From: Sepiola atlantica | Lineage: Eukaryota; Mollusca; Cephalopoda; Sepiida; Sepiolidae | Assembly (NCBI GenBank): GCA_963556195.1 | Contig: OY744519.1 | Span: 106,799,000-106,862,999 of the forward strand | DNA: 64,000 bases | Reading direction: 5' to 3' | In this document: piece after piece, positions 31,081-43,129 of the stretch | How positions within the stretch are numbered: position 1 is the first letter of the stretch | Layout of the letters: each line of letters begins with the position of its first letter | Made by a program: the position numbers and the translations under genes | Notes under the pieces: generated by a model | What the model saw: the letters and a program-made list of their open reading frames with translations, nothing else | Told to the model about the DNA's origin: nothing | Database searches by the model: none

Positions 31081-31620
31081 AATGTAAACGGCTAAATATA
31101 TATAGAATAATTAATTTTGACAACTTGTAAAGACAACAAAAAATAATGAGTTTCTAATGAATGAAAGTGCATAGATTTTAAGAACGTTCCAAGTGAACAG
31201 AAATCGTTTTGTCTGTGATAAGAAATTGAGTCATCATGTTTATTACATCTGACGCCGTGCGAGTTTGCGTGTGACAGTTTGTATCAATGAGGTAGACACT
31301 TGAGATGTGTGTATATCAGCTTCCTTCAGTTTTTTCAATGAGAGATGGAGGGTGTGTAAGTGCGTGCTTACAGTGAGTGGTGTATATAGCTATCCTGTGC
31401 GCACAGTTTCTCGGTTTTGTGAGTAAGGGTGCACGTGTATGCTGCCGCTGTGGGTACAGTAGTTCGTGAAATTCTCGTGGTGTCTCTTAAGAGCTTCGGA
31501 CTATGGGGAGAAGCTAGGCTGGATTGTGATGGGCGCACGTGTTCCAAGTCCGAAAAACAAAAATGAAAGAGAAATACAGCTGTGTGTTTGAGCTTTTATA
31601 TTACACGAAGCGAAGATTCT
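31080..31620 (+). repeat. Interspersed repeat family C, copy 1
   Basis: Similar over ~500 bp to 47290-47720: AATGAATGAAAGT, GACGCCGTGCGAGTTTGCGT, TCAATGAGAGAT, a GTGCGCAC/GTGCGTAC block, TACAGTAGTTCGT, and TTTTATATTA. GT-rich with no long frame. It could be an LTR or a UTR of an unrecognised element. Confidence 0.6.
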
Positions 31621-32226
31621 TGTGTCTGTGATTGGTTGAAAGAAACTGCTGATCGAAGACATTGTCCATTTGAGAGTCGATACTTAAAAACAACATGTAC
31701 TGTTACTTTTTTCAATAAGAGTCGCTTACGTTGCAACTAGTATCTAATGCAACTAATGAGGTCAATTTGGTTTTAACTCTACCATCTCATATATTCATGG
31801 TCTCCAGCTTTCTAACCCACAAATAATAAACAAATACACGTATCCGCTGTATTTTACCGCTGTTAAATATTTCAAATGGTTTTGAAATGAAATAATATAA
31901 AATATTAACAAATTTGTCTCGAACACTGTATATGTTATATTATGGATGGGCCCGATATTTTAGATACGATTAAGTTAGCTATGTGAATTGTGGCTGCAGT
32001 CAAATGAGACAATGAGTGTGGGTCAAGCTGACATGCACCGAAGGGGACCGTTATGAGTCGATCATGTGTTTGTAAAACCATAACAAAGTTACAAATTCGA
32101 CGCCGACACAGGGAATCTCGGGTCAGAGAAGGTCAGATATGGTTCGATTGTGAATTTCGTGTCTTATTGGACGACCTGAGGAAGTGTCTCTTACGTCGTT
32201 TGTTTTGATCAAAAACTAGAGTTTTT
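31621..32226. other. Unassigned region
   Basis: No motif recognised. Confidence 0.35.
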
Positions 32227-32662
32227 TTAAAGAATCTGGGTTTTGGAAGCGAGCCGAACAGTCGACATCTCTATGTGATCTTCAAATGAAAAAGGGGAAT
32301 TAAATTCCCCAAAAGAGTTCGTTTTGGGAGCTGATAGCGTGAGTATCGCGATATAGCCGCTCGTAGTATGGTCTGGATCTCGAATAAGATTCGGCAGAGA
32401 TTCCCGTGCATCGTCACACCCTACAAGAGGCATGAATGAGTGAAGTATGGCATTGGACGATATGATGGAACACCCCTCCACAACCAAGACTTCGAATAAA
32501 AGAACCGAATCTCTTTCTGAAGAAAAGCTGCCTCCGAGTTGTGTCTCCTGCCTAAAAACAAATTTGTCCACAGAACCAAGACCACCAGAATCGATCACGA
32601 CCAGAGACACAATGAAACCGACGGCGCCGATCACGACCAGTAGACAACGAAAGAAACTGTGA
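32227..32662. other. Unrecognised open frames on both strands
   Basis: A 135-codon minus frame (32227-32634) and a 71-codon plus frame (32447-32662) overlap. The plus frame is hydrophilic and Ser/Thr/Lys-rich, starting MALDDMMEHPS; a GTAAC donor-like site (32662-32666) follows its stop. Neither has a domain I know. Local GC is higher than in the flanks, so an exon or an old transposon is possible. Confidence 0.25.
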
Positions 32663-32729
32663 GGTAACTTTTTGTATTGGACATTTTCGGGTCCTAATGT
32701 GATAAACCGAAAGAGTTAAAACGGATGAA

Positions 32730-32955
32730 GAAGTGTACGATGTTAAAAAAGAGAACAATGTTTAAAAGAAAAAATGTTTGAAATAAGTTTTTAAGATACA
32801 ATGTTTAAAGAAAACTGTGTTTAAAAAGAAGAGATGTTTTAACGAGAAAAGAATTTAAAATAATGTGTTTTTAAAAAAGTGTTTAAAACGGTAATGTTTA
32901 AAAGGACTGTAAGTTTAAAGGCTTAAAAATGTGTTAAAAAAGTTTGAAAACGCTT
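32730..32955. repeat. Degenerate ATGTTTAAAAGAAA repeats
   Basis: About ten loosely spaced copies of TGTTTAAA or TGTTTTAA with A-rich linkers, spaced 17-30 bp. Probably a decayed minisatellite. Confidence 0.65.
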
Positions 32956-33204
32956 CTAGACTTTTCGTATTGTTTTCGTATTTCGAGAAGCTTTTAAGGG
33001 ACTATTGGTGCCGTTGCGATAATTTCATTGGTAATGTAACGAATGTCTATTTTGGGGATCGTAATGTAACATATATACATACGTATGTACTATTTAAAAG
33101 GTTACAGTCGTATGTTCTTACTTTGTTTGTACGCAAATAGTAAGATTTAATTGGTTGACACAAACAGTACTAGCAAGCATTCTAATGTAGAATTGGTTCT
33201 TCAA

Positions 33205-33935
33205 GGGAAAAATTCAGCTTTGAACACGCGTAATTACCGGATATAAAAAACAATAAATTCGAAGAAAAAAAAACAAGAGGATCCTGTTTTCAATAACTTG
33301 ATAACAGTATTATTCCGAAATATCGTTTAAAATATATAAATTTAATGTAAAATTATCTCAACAACGAAATAAAACTCAACTTTCAAAACGCGGAATTCTT
33401 ACCGGTTATAAATAAACAACAGATATGAAGAAGATAAACAACAAACTGACCCTGTTTCACTTACTTGATAAAGGGTTGTTATTCAGAAATATCATTTAAA
33501 ATATATTAAATTTAGTATAGAATTATTTCTACAATAAAAATAAATCAACTTTCAAAACGTAGAATTCTTATCGGCTATACAGAAACAATAGACACAAAAA
33601 GTGCAACAACTAACTTACCCTCTTTCACTTACTTGATAAAGACCTAGTATCCCGAAATATCGTTTAATATATATTTAAGGTAATGTGGAATTGTCTTCAA
33701 AATGAAAAGTCAACTTTAAAAACGCGGGATTCTTGCTGGTTATACAGAAACAACAGATACGAAGAAGTTCAACAACAAAATGACTCTGTTTTCACTAACT
33801 TGATAAAGGGTTATTATCCTTAAATATCGTTTAAAATATATAAAATTTAACATCGAATTATCTCTACAACGAAAGAAAAATCAACTTTCAAAAGGCGGAA
33901 TTCTTTCCGGTTATGTGAAACAATACATACGGAAA
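33205..33935. repeat. Tandem array with ~167-bp period, about 4.4 units
   Basis: TCAACTTTCAAAACG-type landmarks start at 33214 (diverged), 33376, 33545, 33710 and 33881, giving spacings of 162, 169, 165 and 171. Each unit also has GAATTCTTACCGGTTAT, an ACAACAGATAC-like block, ACTTACTTGATAAAG and AAATATCGTTTAA. Units are roughly 75-85% alike. Confidence 0.9.
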
Positions 33936-34483
33936 TATAAAGAAGAAAAAAACGACAGAAAGATACGTGTTTTTGTTTGACAATCTGTGGATTATTTTGA
34001 AACATGAGAATGTGTATACTAGTATGGTAATATTGCTAAGTTACATTGTGTTCGACGTGACAAAGGGAAATTTTAATGGATACAAAGTTTGATTGAAGCT
34101 CTACATCCCATTTTAACATTTCCTCGAGTTCTCACAGTTGATATATATTTAGATTTCATTTTGGGAACCAAGCCTAGCGGTTAACAATAGCAGGGGATCG
34201 ACTGAAAGGGAATAAACATTTGGCGATGAAATCACTATGTCGATAAAACGCTAAAAATAATATTCAGCAAATTGATTTCGAGAGTTTGACCAATTGGACC
34301 AAGAACAATTTCGATATTAAAATTGCATAGCGAACCAAAAGATGGTGATTGTGGGGTTCAAATATCGTTGTTATTCCTGGATGGCTTCGGTTTAAAAAGT
34401 AAAAAAAAGTTGCTTAGCAAGAACTATGCTGACAAATCAGAACGAACGAACGATCTCTTTCTCGTTCTCTTTCTCTGCCTCTC
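33936..34483. other. Unassigned spacer
   Basis: Nothing recognised. Confidence 0.4.
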
Positions 34484-34486
34484 TCT

Positions 34487-34579
<93 letters not shown>
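34484..34579. repeat. (TA)n microsatellite
   Basis: About 45 TA units after CT-rich sequence. Confidence 0.97.
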
Positions 34580-34582
<3 letters not shown>

Positions 34583-34798
34583 AGTTCCACTGTATAGAAT
34601 GATTTTAAATTTTTTAATTGAAACGTTTTTTTTTCTTTTTTGAAACCAGTAAAATACTGCGGCATTTTTAAATAAACATATTTATTTAAATTCAAATAAA
34701 TTATATGTTTATTTTAAAAAGGCCTCTGCATTTTACTGGTTAAAAAAAAACGTTTCAATTACAAAATTGAAATGCATTCTATACAGTGCAACTCTTTG
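34577..34798. repeat. Foldback element with ~100-bp arms
   Basis: AAAGAGTTCCACTGTATAGA at the left end is mirrored by TCTATACAGTGCAACTCTTT at the right end; CCAGTAAAATACTGCGGCAT faces GCCTCTGCATTTTACTGG; and the centre is AAATAAACATATTTATTT. A third arm-like copy occurs at 34976-35054 next to another TA array. Confidence 0.88.
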
Positions 34799-34975
34799 CT
34801 AATACTTATAACGTGCGACCAGACCACACACCACTTGTGGACATTATTACACAACGAGCTTCGTTAACAACCGAAGAAGCACAAGATCAAGCGACACCAT
34901 GTCATTTAAAAGAAGAAGAAAGGAAGAAAAAATATTGTCTATCAACCTGATGAACATTCCTGTGTGAATCGAATA

Positions 34976-35050
34976 TTTGAATTTAAATAAATAATATGTT
35001 TATTCAAAAAAAAACTCTGCATTTTACTGGTTTGAAAAAAAAAACGTTTC

Positions 35051-35054
<4 letters not shown>
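34976..35054. repeat. Extra arm of the foldback family
   Basis: It repeats the right arm: AATATGTTTATT, CTCTGCATTTTACTGG and AACGTTTCAATTA, then enters a TA array. Confidence 0.75.

Positions 35055-35091
<37 letters not shown>
35055..35091. repeat. (TA)n microsatellite
   Basis: Short TA tract between the foldback arm and a SINE. Confidence 0.94.
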
Positions 35092-35093
<2 letters not shown>

Positions 35094-35099
35094 TAAATA

Positions 35100-35265
35100 T
35101 AAAATTATTTTTAACTAAAGACACCGGTGTTTCAAGCTTTTTACTATCATCAGTGTAGGAAGTGATAATTTCAAACGGTCGGAGGATTCAAACCAAGTTA
35201 CAGAATCAACCTAGACTCCGCAAGCTAGCGCTCTAACCCAACGTCGACGAGGAATTACGACATAA
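35100..35265 (-). mobile_element. tRNA-derived SINE with a hammerhead motif
   Basis: On the minus strand an A box (TGGGTTAGAGCGC, 35228-35240) and a B box (GGTTTGAATCC, 35184-35194) lie at tRNA spacing. About 30 bases later comes a hammerhead core. The layout parallels the SINE at 13.3 kb, but the sequences are clearly different copies or subfamilies. Confidence 0.75.
35115..35158 (-). ncRNA. Candidate hammerhead ribozyme H3
   Basis: Minus strand: CTGATGA (35147-35153), weak helix II (AGT...GCT, flanked by a T-T mismatch), core GAAAC (35129-35133), helix III ACAC-CG-GTGT, cleavage triplet GTC ending at 35120. Helix I forms CTACA/TTTAG with one mismatch. The core is intact; helix II is the weak part. 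Confidence 0.62.
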
Positions 35266-35464
35266 GAAGGGAAATTAAATGATTTTTTTTGTATAAGAAG
35301 GCTAGTAAAAAACAGTAGACAATAAATAGGGTTCAATGAACGTTGTCGGAACTTTGCGTAAAGTTAAGTGGCAGTATATTTTTAACTCCCAGAACTAAGC
35401 TCAACTCTAATTTCTGAAATGGGCTTATAACAATACTTATTAAGTAAATATTTAATAAGTTCTA

Positions 35465-35569
<105 letters not shown>

Positions 35570-35599
35570 AGCAATGAAAATATATATGGCAATCAAGCT

Positions 35600-35648
35600 A
35601 CACAGAGGCTCCCGTGTTACATCCCCGGAAGGAATCGTCAGGCTAAAT
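35600..35648 (-). ncRNA. Defective hammerhead copy on the left arm
   Basis: CTGACGA is present at 35635-35641 on the minus strand, but the second core reads GTAAC (35616-35620) rather than GAAAC, which removes an essential adenine. Confidence 0.55.
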
Positions 35649-36385
35649 GCATGGAGTTATTTTTATCAGGTGTTTTTATATACATAGCTTGCTAGTTAAC
35701 CAATCAGATTCTTTGTTGTTCCCTCAGCCAATCGTTGGGCTTCCCTCGAACAAAAGTTTTTGTTGGTGATGCTCCTATTTTTTGTTAAAAATGGATTTTC
35801 CTATATCCTGTTTCCTTTGTTTTGTCAATACAGTGGGTGAATTTATTTTAACATGTGGTTTCTTGTATTTCTATTTTAGGTTTTAAATTTTAACTAATTC
35901 AGTTTTTTATTTATTTATTTATTTATTTATTTTAGGATAATAAATAAAATATTTAAATAAATAATAAAAATAAATAAATAACTGAATTAGTTAAAATGGT
36001 TTCTTGTATTTCTATTTTAGGTTTTAAATTTTAACTAATTGAGTTTTTTATTTATTTATTTATTTATTTATTTTAGGATAATAAATAAAATAAATAAATA
36101 AATAATAAAAATAAATAAATAAATAAAAAACTGGATTAGTTAAAATTTAAAACCTAAAATAGAAGTACAAGAAACCACGTGGTAAAATAAATTCGCCCAC
36201 TGTATTGACAAAACAAAGGAAACAGGATATAGGAAAATCCATTGTTAACAAAAAATAGCAGCGTCACCAACAAAGCCTTTGTTCGAGGGAAGCCCAACGA
36301 TTGGCTGAGGGAACAACAAAGAATCTGATTTGTTAACTAGCAAGCCATGTATATAAAAACACCTGACAAAAATAATTCCATGCAT

Positions 36386-36440
36386 TTAGCCTGACGATTC
36401 CCCCCGGGGATGAAACACGGGAGCCTCTGTGTAGCTTGAT
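36386..36440 (+). ncRNA. Candidate hammerhead ribozyme H4 (right arm)
   Basis: CTGACGA (36391-36397) fits CUGANGA. Helix II is TCCC/GGGA with a flanking T-T mismatch; core GAAAC at 36412-36416; helix III ACAC (36414-36417 region) with GTGT (36429-36432) around a GC-rich loop; cleavage triplet GTA ends at 36433. Helix I is AGC/GCT next to the core. The inverted mate on the left arm has GTAAC in place of GAAAC and is probably inactive. Confidence 0.6.
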
Positions 36441-36569
36441 TGCCATATATATTTTCATTGCTTACTACCTAGCTATACTTACATATCGAGCACTGTTGAA
36501 GTAAATACTGAAAACTGACACATAAAAAATTATATCTCCTTATAATATTTTATGTGGATACATGAAGTA

Positions 36570-36570
<1 letters not shown>

Positions 36571-36637
<67 letters not shown>
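36571..36637. repeat. (TA)n microsatellite
   Basis: About 33 TA units. Confidence 0.96.
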
Positions 36638-36639
<2 letters not shown>

Positions 36640-37800
36640 CAGCATCTTCTCTTGAAGGCAAGTACTGTTGAATATAAGAGACAACTCATGTCTAAGTATC
36701 CTTTGGTAGATCTTTTCAATAGTCCGAATTAGGATCTTAATTTCGGAGGGGAATTAGCTAATGAATTTGCCATAGTTTGGATTTGTCTCTTAAGTACTTT
36801 CGGACCAATTTGGGTCGATCTTCGGGGGAATTGCGGTCATGGGTATGACATAAAACTTGCATCCCTTACTTAGACTCACATTTTGAAAATTTAGCAAGTG
36901 TGGAATGATCATTCTCAGGTCCACGCAAACCCGGAAAGGTAGTACTTTTACTTGCCTATCCACGAAGGCAGAGTTAGACACGAGGTCAGTTTCTAATGTA
37001 GAGAAAATCCAGCTCCCCAAAACAAACTCTCTGGATTGAGACAAAAATTTAAATTGTCTCAATCTAGAAAGATTTCTCATTACATAACCGAGGACAGTTA
37101 GTACATTCTGACTCTAGCCTGAGCACCGAAAAGTTATATTTACCCCTCTCCAATCGCAGGAAGATGTGACAATATCTGAAAGGTGGAGATTGAACAGCCA
37201 GCACACTAGAGACGGTGCACTCTGGCCCACAAAAAATACCTCAAAGCAGGTAAATCCTGGGAGGGTAGACCCCTAGGAATACGCACAGCCATATCTCAAT
37301 CCAAGAGATCAATGTCGACCGTCGTCAAAAAGGCCGAGAATTAGTAAGGGTTTTATCTATGTTTTAAATATAATCAGTCAGGTTATAGCATGAAACTGTA
37401 TCTAAGGTAATAATAGGAGCCACTGGGCTCATGAAAAAGAACTTTAAAACTACTTAACTAATAAACCCGGTCAACCAAGTGCCTGAGAGCTCCAAACAAT
37501 TGCACTTAAAGGAACAGTTAGAATCTTACAAAGATATCTCGGTTGGAGTATCTGAAATAGTGGATGAATGCATGGCTTCCGGTTTGGAGTACTTTCTCTG
37601 CCAGGCTGAGGTATGGTGTTTTCTTAAACCAGTTTTCCATGGTGTAAATGTGTGTATATATATATATATTCTTTTCTCTTTGATTTTGTATGGGTGTGCA
37701 AAAAAGAAAAGAATATATACACATACATTTATATCATGATAACTGGTGTAAGAACATACCATAGATAGATATTTGAAGCTATTAAGAATTTGAAGAAAAA
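36638..37800. other. Unassigned region with an unrecognised 96-codon minus frame
   Basis: The minus frame 36790-37080 has normal composition and residues such as VLPFRVCVDLRM, but I do not recognise the family. It could be an element relic. Short AT tracts lie near 37655. Confidence 0.3.
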
Positions 37801-37807
37801 CATTTAC

Positions 37808-37865
37808 AATGGTGGCTGGATGCGGCATAAAATAACCGAAAATGGTTGATATGCCATAAAACGAA
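37808..37865. repeat. Interspersed hairpin repeat, copy 2
   Basis: GCGGCATAAAATAACCG...GGTTGATATGCC, the inverted counterpart of 8290-8375, with the same stem kept. Confidence 0.5.
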
Positions 37866-38379
37866 ACAAAACAGACACTAGGTGTTATTTTGACATTAAA
37901 TTGCTGGAACAGGTTGATATTCCATACAAGAAGTCAGACAAGATTTTTTTTTATTCCATGTGATTGTTTATTCCAATATGTGGTCGATCTAAAATGTAAC
38001 AAGAGTGTGTGCACTGTGTGAACTATAAGCGAAAGAAGCGTAAGCGGACTGTGTAATTATCTAACATGATATCTTGGCAGTATATAAACGTAATCTTAGA
38101 TTTTTACAACCGTTGCATTTATTTTCACATGCTTTGGTTAAAACCTCTTTTGTAGGTCGTTTAGTTATGAGCACCAGGGAACGAACGATGAAATCGAGCA
38201 ACGGATAAAACAGACGATCACCGTATTGGAACAACCTTTTTATTCACCTGATCCTTTTCTGTCGTTACAGCTGAAGAGTATCGTCACGTGGATCCGTTTT
38301 AAAATGTGTTACCGTCGCCAATCAAATCTTTGTTCATTCTATTAAGTATTGTAAGTCTTCTCATAATATTCTTCATCAT

Positions 38380-38466
38380 TAAACTGACACTTAATCCATC
38401 TCATCAACGCTTATCCTCGAGTAGCCTTTGACCTCGATAAGTTGTGACTTATTAGCAAAAAAATAA
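38380..38466 (+). mobile_element. LINE family Z 3' UTR fragment
   Basis: AAACTGACACTTAATCCATC followed by CTTATCCTCGAGTAGCC and GATAAGTTGTGAC; it matches the ends at 7.4, 47.3 and 48.4 kb. No coding sequence. Confidence 0.65.
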
Positions 38467-39480
38467 AGAGGCCAATCCTACAAGGATCTGCTGAGCACCA
38501 CAGGTTAATCTCGCTAACAGAGCACAGAAGTGTGACGGAGAATGTTGGGAAAGTGAATTAGACTTTAAGGAGGGGGTAATTCAAATGAGAAAACCTGAAG
38601 AATGTCTGTTTTTTGTTAATTGAAACAAATGATTTTACTGTTACTGTTCAGCGTCTCCTCTTATTTAAATATAGTATGTGTTTGTGTGCGGATATGTATG
38701 TGTTCGTGTATTCGTGTTAAATTTTAGAAAATTTATCTTGAAGCCAATTATTTAAAAATCGACAGCGACAAAATGGGATTTTATAAAAGAGAGTTCGTAA
38801 CGGAGACAAGTCTTCCACGTTTGCGCGGCCAATTTGCAAATTTCTGTCGATCACAAAGACCAACAGAATCAAATCGATGCCAACGCGTCTCGTATCTTTG
38901 TACTTACCAACGCAAAAGCAAAAAAAGAAACGGCCAGACACTTTAGAAAGAAAAAAAAGAAATCGTTTCTTCATGTGTGGAGGTGAAGAGCTGAACACTA
39001 CCAAAGCTGACCACTACCAAAGCTGACCACTACCACAGATTAGAAGAAGTCAGACCGGTAAATATTCAACCTGCTGCACCACAGAGCAATTAAGTTGTTC
39101 AGTGGACATACTTATCATACGAAATGGCGGAGTCTGTCATCCGGCCGACCGTACGGACGAAATTCGTTTCTTTTTTCTTTTTTGCTTTTCTTTTAGAAAC
39201 GTGATTATGTGTAGGCGATTTCGTTGAAATCAATGAGACATCAAACGTTCTTGAATTCAACTCCTGGCAATTAAGTTGCTCACAAAACAACCAAAAGAAA
39301 GTGGTCAGTTTAAAACCTTACACATGTGTGGGGACATATACAATCTATTTATATTTTCAGAATCATTGATATTATTTTGAAATGATTTTTGTGAATATTG
39401 GATACAAAAATGAATATCAAATTTGGGGTATTTGTACAATTATTATATTACATGTCCTAATTTCTATTTATATAAATTTA
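38467..39480. other. Unassigned region
   Basis: A short direct repeat (CTACCAAAGCTGACCACTACC) near 38998-39035. No gene recognised. Confidence 0.35.
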
Positions 39481-40095
39481 GTTATGTGTCTATGTCCATA
39501 TATTTATATGTACAGGATTCAGTTTTTAACTAATTAACCGATCATTATGAATTGTGGAACACAACTACCAGACGGAAAGAATCGTAATGTTGGATATATT
39601 TAGTTTAATTTTATTTCATGCAAGGAGGGTAAAAAGGGTGGGGAAGCCAATCATAGAAACTTTAGATATCTTCGATTCTTGTAAAATTTAAACAATAATT
39701 ATTAGACATCAATTAATAAATATTCCCCAAATGTTTGTTTCATTGGAGTATTTGTAAGGGTTTTCGGGAAATAATATAGGCACCACCTCTCATTTGTAAA
39801 TTACAATATTTCAGATTTACATTAAATATAATCCATATTTATTAGACACCAAATAAGCAAGGGTTCTGTTTCTTCTTAAGACACGTTAAACTTTAGCCTT
39901 CAATTTTAGACATGATCTAGAATGAAAATCATGTAATGGATTTTTATCAAAATTAGGATAAAGATTTAAGACATAAAGTTTTGTAGCATTGTATATTGAT
40001 TTTATTCTTCGTAAGGGGACATAAAAGTGGTGCAACTCTATTCTCTCCTGGGTAATTAGTTTTACCCGTCCTGGGATGAGTATGCTTCTAGTTAA
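39481..40095 (-). repeat. Interspersed repeat family B, copy 4
   Basis: Inverted relative to copies 1-3. It shows the terminal ATATATTTATATGTA end first, then CTAGAATGAAAATCATGTAA, GTAAGGGGACATAAAAGT and TTTTACCCGTCCTGGGATG. Confidence 0.8.
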
Positions 40096-41990
40096 TTATA
40101 CATTTTAATCTGAAACATTTTAAAACCATTTTATAATTTATATCTATATGAAATCAATGTTCACTGCTTTGAAATGTAAATTACCTTATTCATTCAGATT
40201 AAAGTAGTATTTCACCAATTTATTAATAAATTCACTGATTTTGTGTATACACTAGCAGGAAGACCTAGCATGGCTCGGAATTGGATGAAGAACGCTATAT
40301 TCTTTTGTAACGCATTGGTCCTTATTGTAGTTTGTGGGGGCACATAGGAAAGTCTGTAACGTTTTTTCAAATATGTCACCTTACTTCTTATAATTATTTG
40401 TCGCATATCAAATCTCTTTGTTTAAGATTCTACGCTAGATAAATCTAAAAAGAAACACCTGTCTTTCTTCAGTTGATGAATCTTCCTAGCATCCCCTGAA
40501 GCATCTTCTTACGCAGGTTTGCTCATGAATGAAAACTCATAAACCCCAAAAAGGATATTTGTATTGATTTCTTACTGTTTAAATAATGTTGACATTAATT
40601 TACTCTCACACCAGTTCCTTAATGTACTGTGGCTTCCCCGCCGGACTCCACTAGTGAGAGCTATCGCAATGGACGGTAATGATCTTTGATCTCACGTTTC
40701 CGATTCCTAATAGTAGTTCTTACAATTGTTTTTTTTTCATTGTACGAATTCATTCTACAAAGAACAAATGACAAATGTATACTTTTTAAAATTTTCAGCC
40801 GACACACAAGATATCTAAATACATTCGTTTGATAATTAGAAATGCGCATTCAAACTACATTCCAATTTCGACCTACATTCTATCAGCCAACTTTTGTAAC
40901 CTTAGCTTTCGTCATCGTAATAGCTATTACAAATTATTATAATTAATATTAATAGCACTATTATTACTCCGTTACAAATTTGCAGCCATGTTATATTTTC
41001 TATTCTTACTTTTAACATTTTTTATATTCACTTTTTAAAGTGGGTATGTACGCCGCATTTATTGGTTGGGTGTATGTGTAAATACGTGATACTTATTTAA
41101 ATATATTCCTATAGATTTATAGTTGTTTTACACTTTTAAGGTACACCTGACGTTTCTCAAGAATTAATAAGGATTCATTTGTAACTTTATCCAAGCCTTA
41201 AAATACTTATCATTATTTCTATTTTTAATGTTATCAATAACATTTTAAAAAGTAAAGCGTCGTAATTTCTTGTTATGAATGGCAAGAGCAGACCAAGGAC
41301 CCCACGATAATGTTTTACCCCTGATTGAGCAAAATGAAATATAAGTATACATATACCCTGAGTAATATAGCTCCAGAATATCCGTGCTTACCGGTGTATA
41401 TCTCCAAAATCATGAGCCGAAATTACTACTGTAAATATAGACTAGTGTATAGTCACCGTCAAAAATGATTATGCCTTTCCAGTATTCACACAAATATTCA
41501 TATGAAATGATATTATTACGTCAGTAATAATTAGTATTTCTCACATATAGATTATTATCATTCCTGAAAAATCCCACTCACACTTTACTTTTACTTTAAG
41601 GTGAATCATTTTTGTCAAAGTTATTTCAGGCGGCAGGTTTTTTTCTGACTTGTTATCTGCCACCTCGCTTTCTCTCACCATTTGAAATGCTTTCACCCGG
41701 GGGCTGAAAATAGTCTACGATTTTTACTTGCTAACTTTTGTGTGACGGGACGGATTTATATTTATTTATATGCAAATAAATACACATTCGTCTTTATTAT
41801 AGTGGTGGATGACGTAATATGCCAAACATATAAAAACAAAATATTGGCAAATAAGCAATATGCCATACATAAGTAAGCAACGTCTCCACGTTGAGAAAAG
41901 CCATGTTCTACAGAACGGTTTATGGTATACCATACGCATACAATTATAAGGTTCTCTATTCTAAAACACAAATATAGACATTTAAAAATA
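40096..41990. other. Unassigned AT-rich region
   Basis: No domain, RNA or clear repeat family recognised. Confidence 0.4.
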
Positions 41991-41994
41991 CATT

Positions 41995-42418
41995 CTTACT
42001 CAAACAGAATTCATAATACTGCTACATGGTTTCCACTGTGTCCCTACGAATTAGATTTCTTCAGACTAGTCCTTTCTTTGCGAATTTCTTCCATCTATTT
42101 GTTGGATACTTCTTCGATCCACTTTAGTAATTCCTATAAAGTCATACCCTTCATCACCGCGATCGATAAGAGAGATGGAAACGTGGTAGTGTCAGAACTA
42201 TGCCATCTTGAACTCCGGTTGCTGGCGTTGTGTGTTCTGGACCAGTCTTTCTCTACTTCATTTGAAACCGCTGAGCGTCGTCGCTCTCGATGCAAGACAT
42301 TTAATCTCACAGATTTACGAATAACTGCGACTAACGAAGAGGACGTCATTAAACGGGACAATTCTGAGGCACGATTTTTCAGAACTCCGACTCGCCTAAC
42401 AACAACAAACTTTTAGTT
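41995..42418 (+). mobile_element. 3' end of a LINE-like element (family D), copy 1
   Basis: Shares with 52040-52340 the series ATTTACGAATAACTGCGACT, AACGAAGAGGA, GACACGATTTT-like, and ACTCGCCTAACAACAACAAA end. A 164-codon plus frame crosses it but is not conserved in the other copy. Trinucleotide tails at each copy's end support a retrotransposon 3' terminus. Confidence 0.5.
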
Positions 42419-42514
42419 GAGAGTAGCAGATCTGTTTGGAGAAGCTATTTGTGTGACTATTGCTACATTTTGCATGAGTAAATAACATAGTTAATTGTTT
42501 GCACATCATCAAAA

Positions 42515-42725
42515 CTGAGAGGTAGCGAAGGTTATGTTTTTAACGACACTGACTGGCAACCAGGGTGTGTCAGTTTCGAATCCAGTTCGTTCCATATAAA
42601 CACTTTCACTTAGGACGTTGGGGGTCAATGGGTGGAACATGATCTCACATGATTGTGCAAAATATGCATAAAAAACCTTTGGAAACACATCAATCCTAAG
42701 TACATGACGTTTTATTAGTGAGACT
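42515..42725 (+). mobile_element. tRNA-derived SINE
   Basis: A box TAGCGAAGGTT (42523-42533) and B box GTTTCGAATCC (42573-42583) are 40 bp apart, as in a pol III promoter. The following ~140 bp is the SINE body; no hammerhead core was seen. Confidence 0.6.
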
Positions 42726-43129
42726 GTAGGGTAGGATTAATTAATAGGCCAGAACGTCATGTAGACACAGGATAAGTAATTCTCATTTATATGAATTCAG
42801 ACCAAACTACAGCTATGAACCAGAAAACTTGAGAAAGTTTCCTCCGTATTGACATGAGAATCCATTATCATATGAAGCCTTCTTTCTTGCCTTAGAAGCA
42901 TCGTGGGTCTCGTAGCACACACTTGTATTATAAATGGACAGTTAGAATTGATGAAGTTAAGACGAGTGAATATCCAAGGTCATCATGCCAAAGGGGTTCT
43001 GTAAAGGTCGATGACGCTGGTGGCTTCATGTGTGAAACAGTTAAATAGAATGTCTGTCTGGGACGGAGAAAAAAGGAAAATAACGGAATTGTCAGAAAAC
43101 TGCCAAAACATAAACACTTAAACTGAGGA

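Noticed and set aside
34323..34695. ORFs ending in Tyr-Ile repeats here and at all other TA arrays
   Set aside because: Tyr-Ile runs are translated TA microsatellites.
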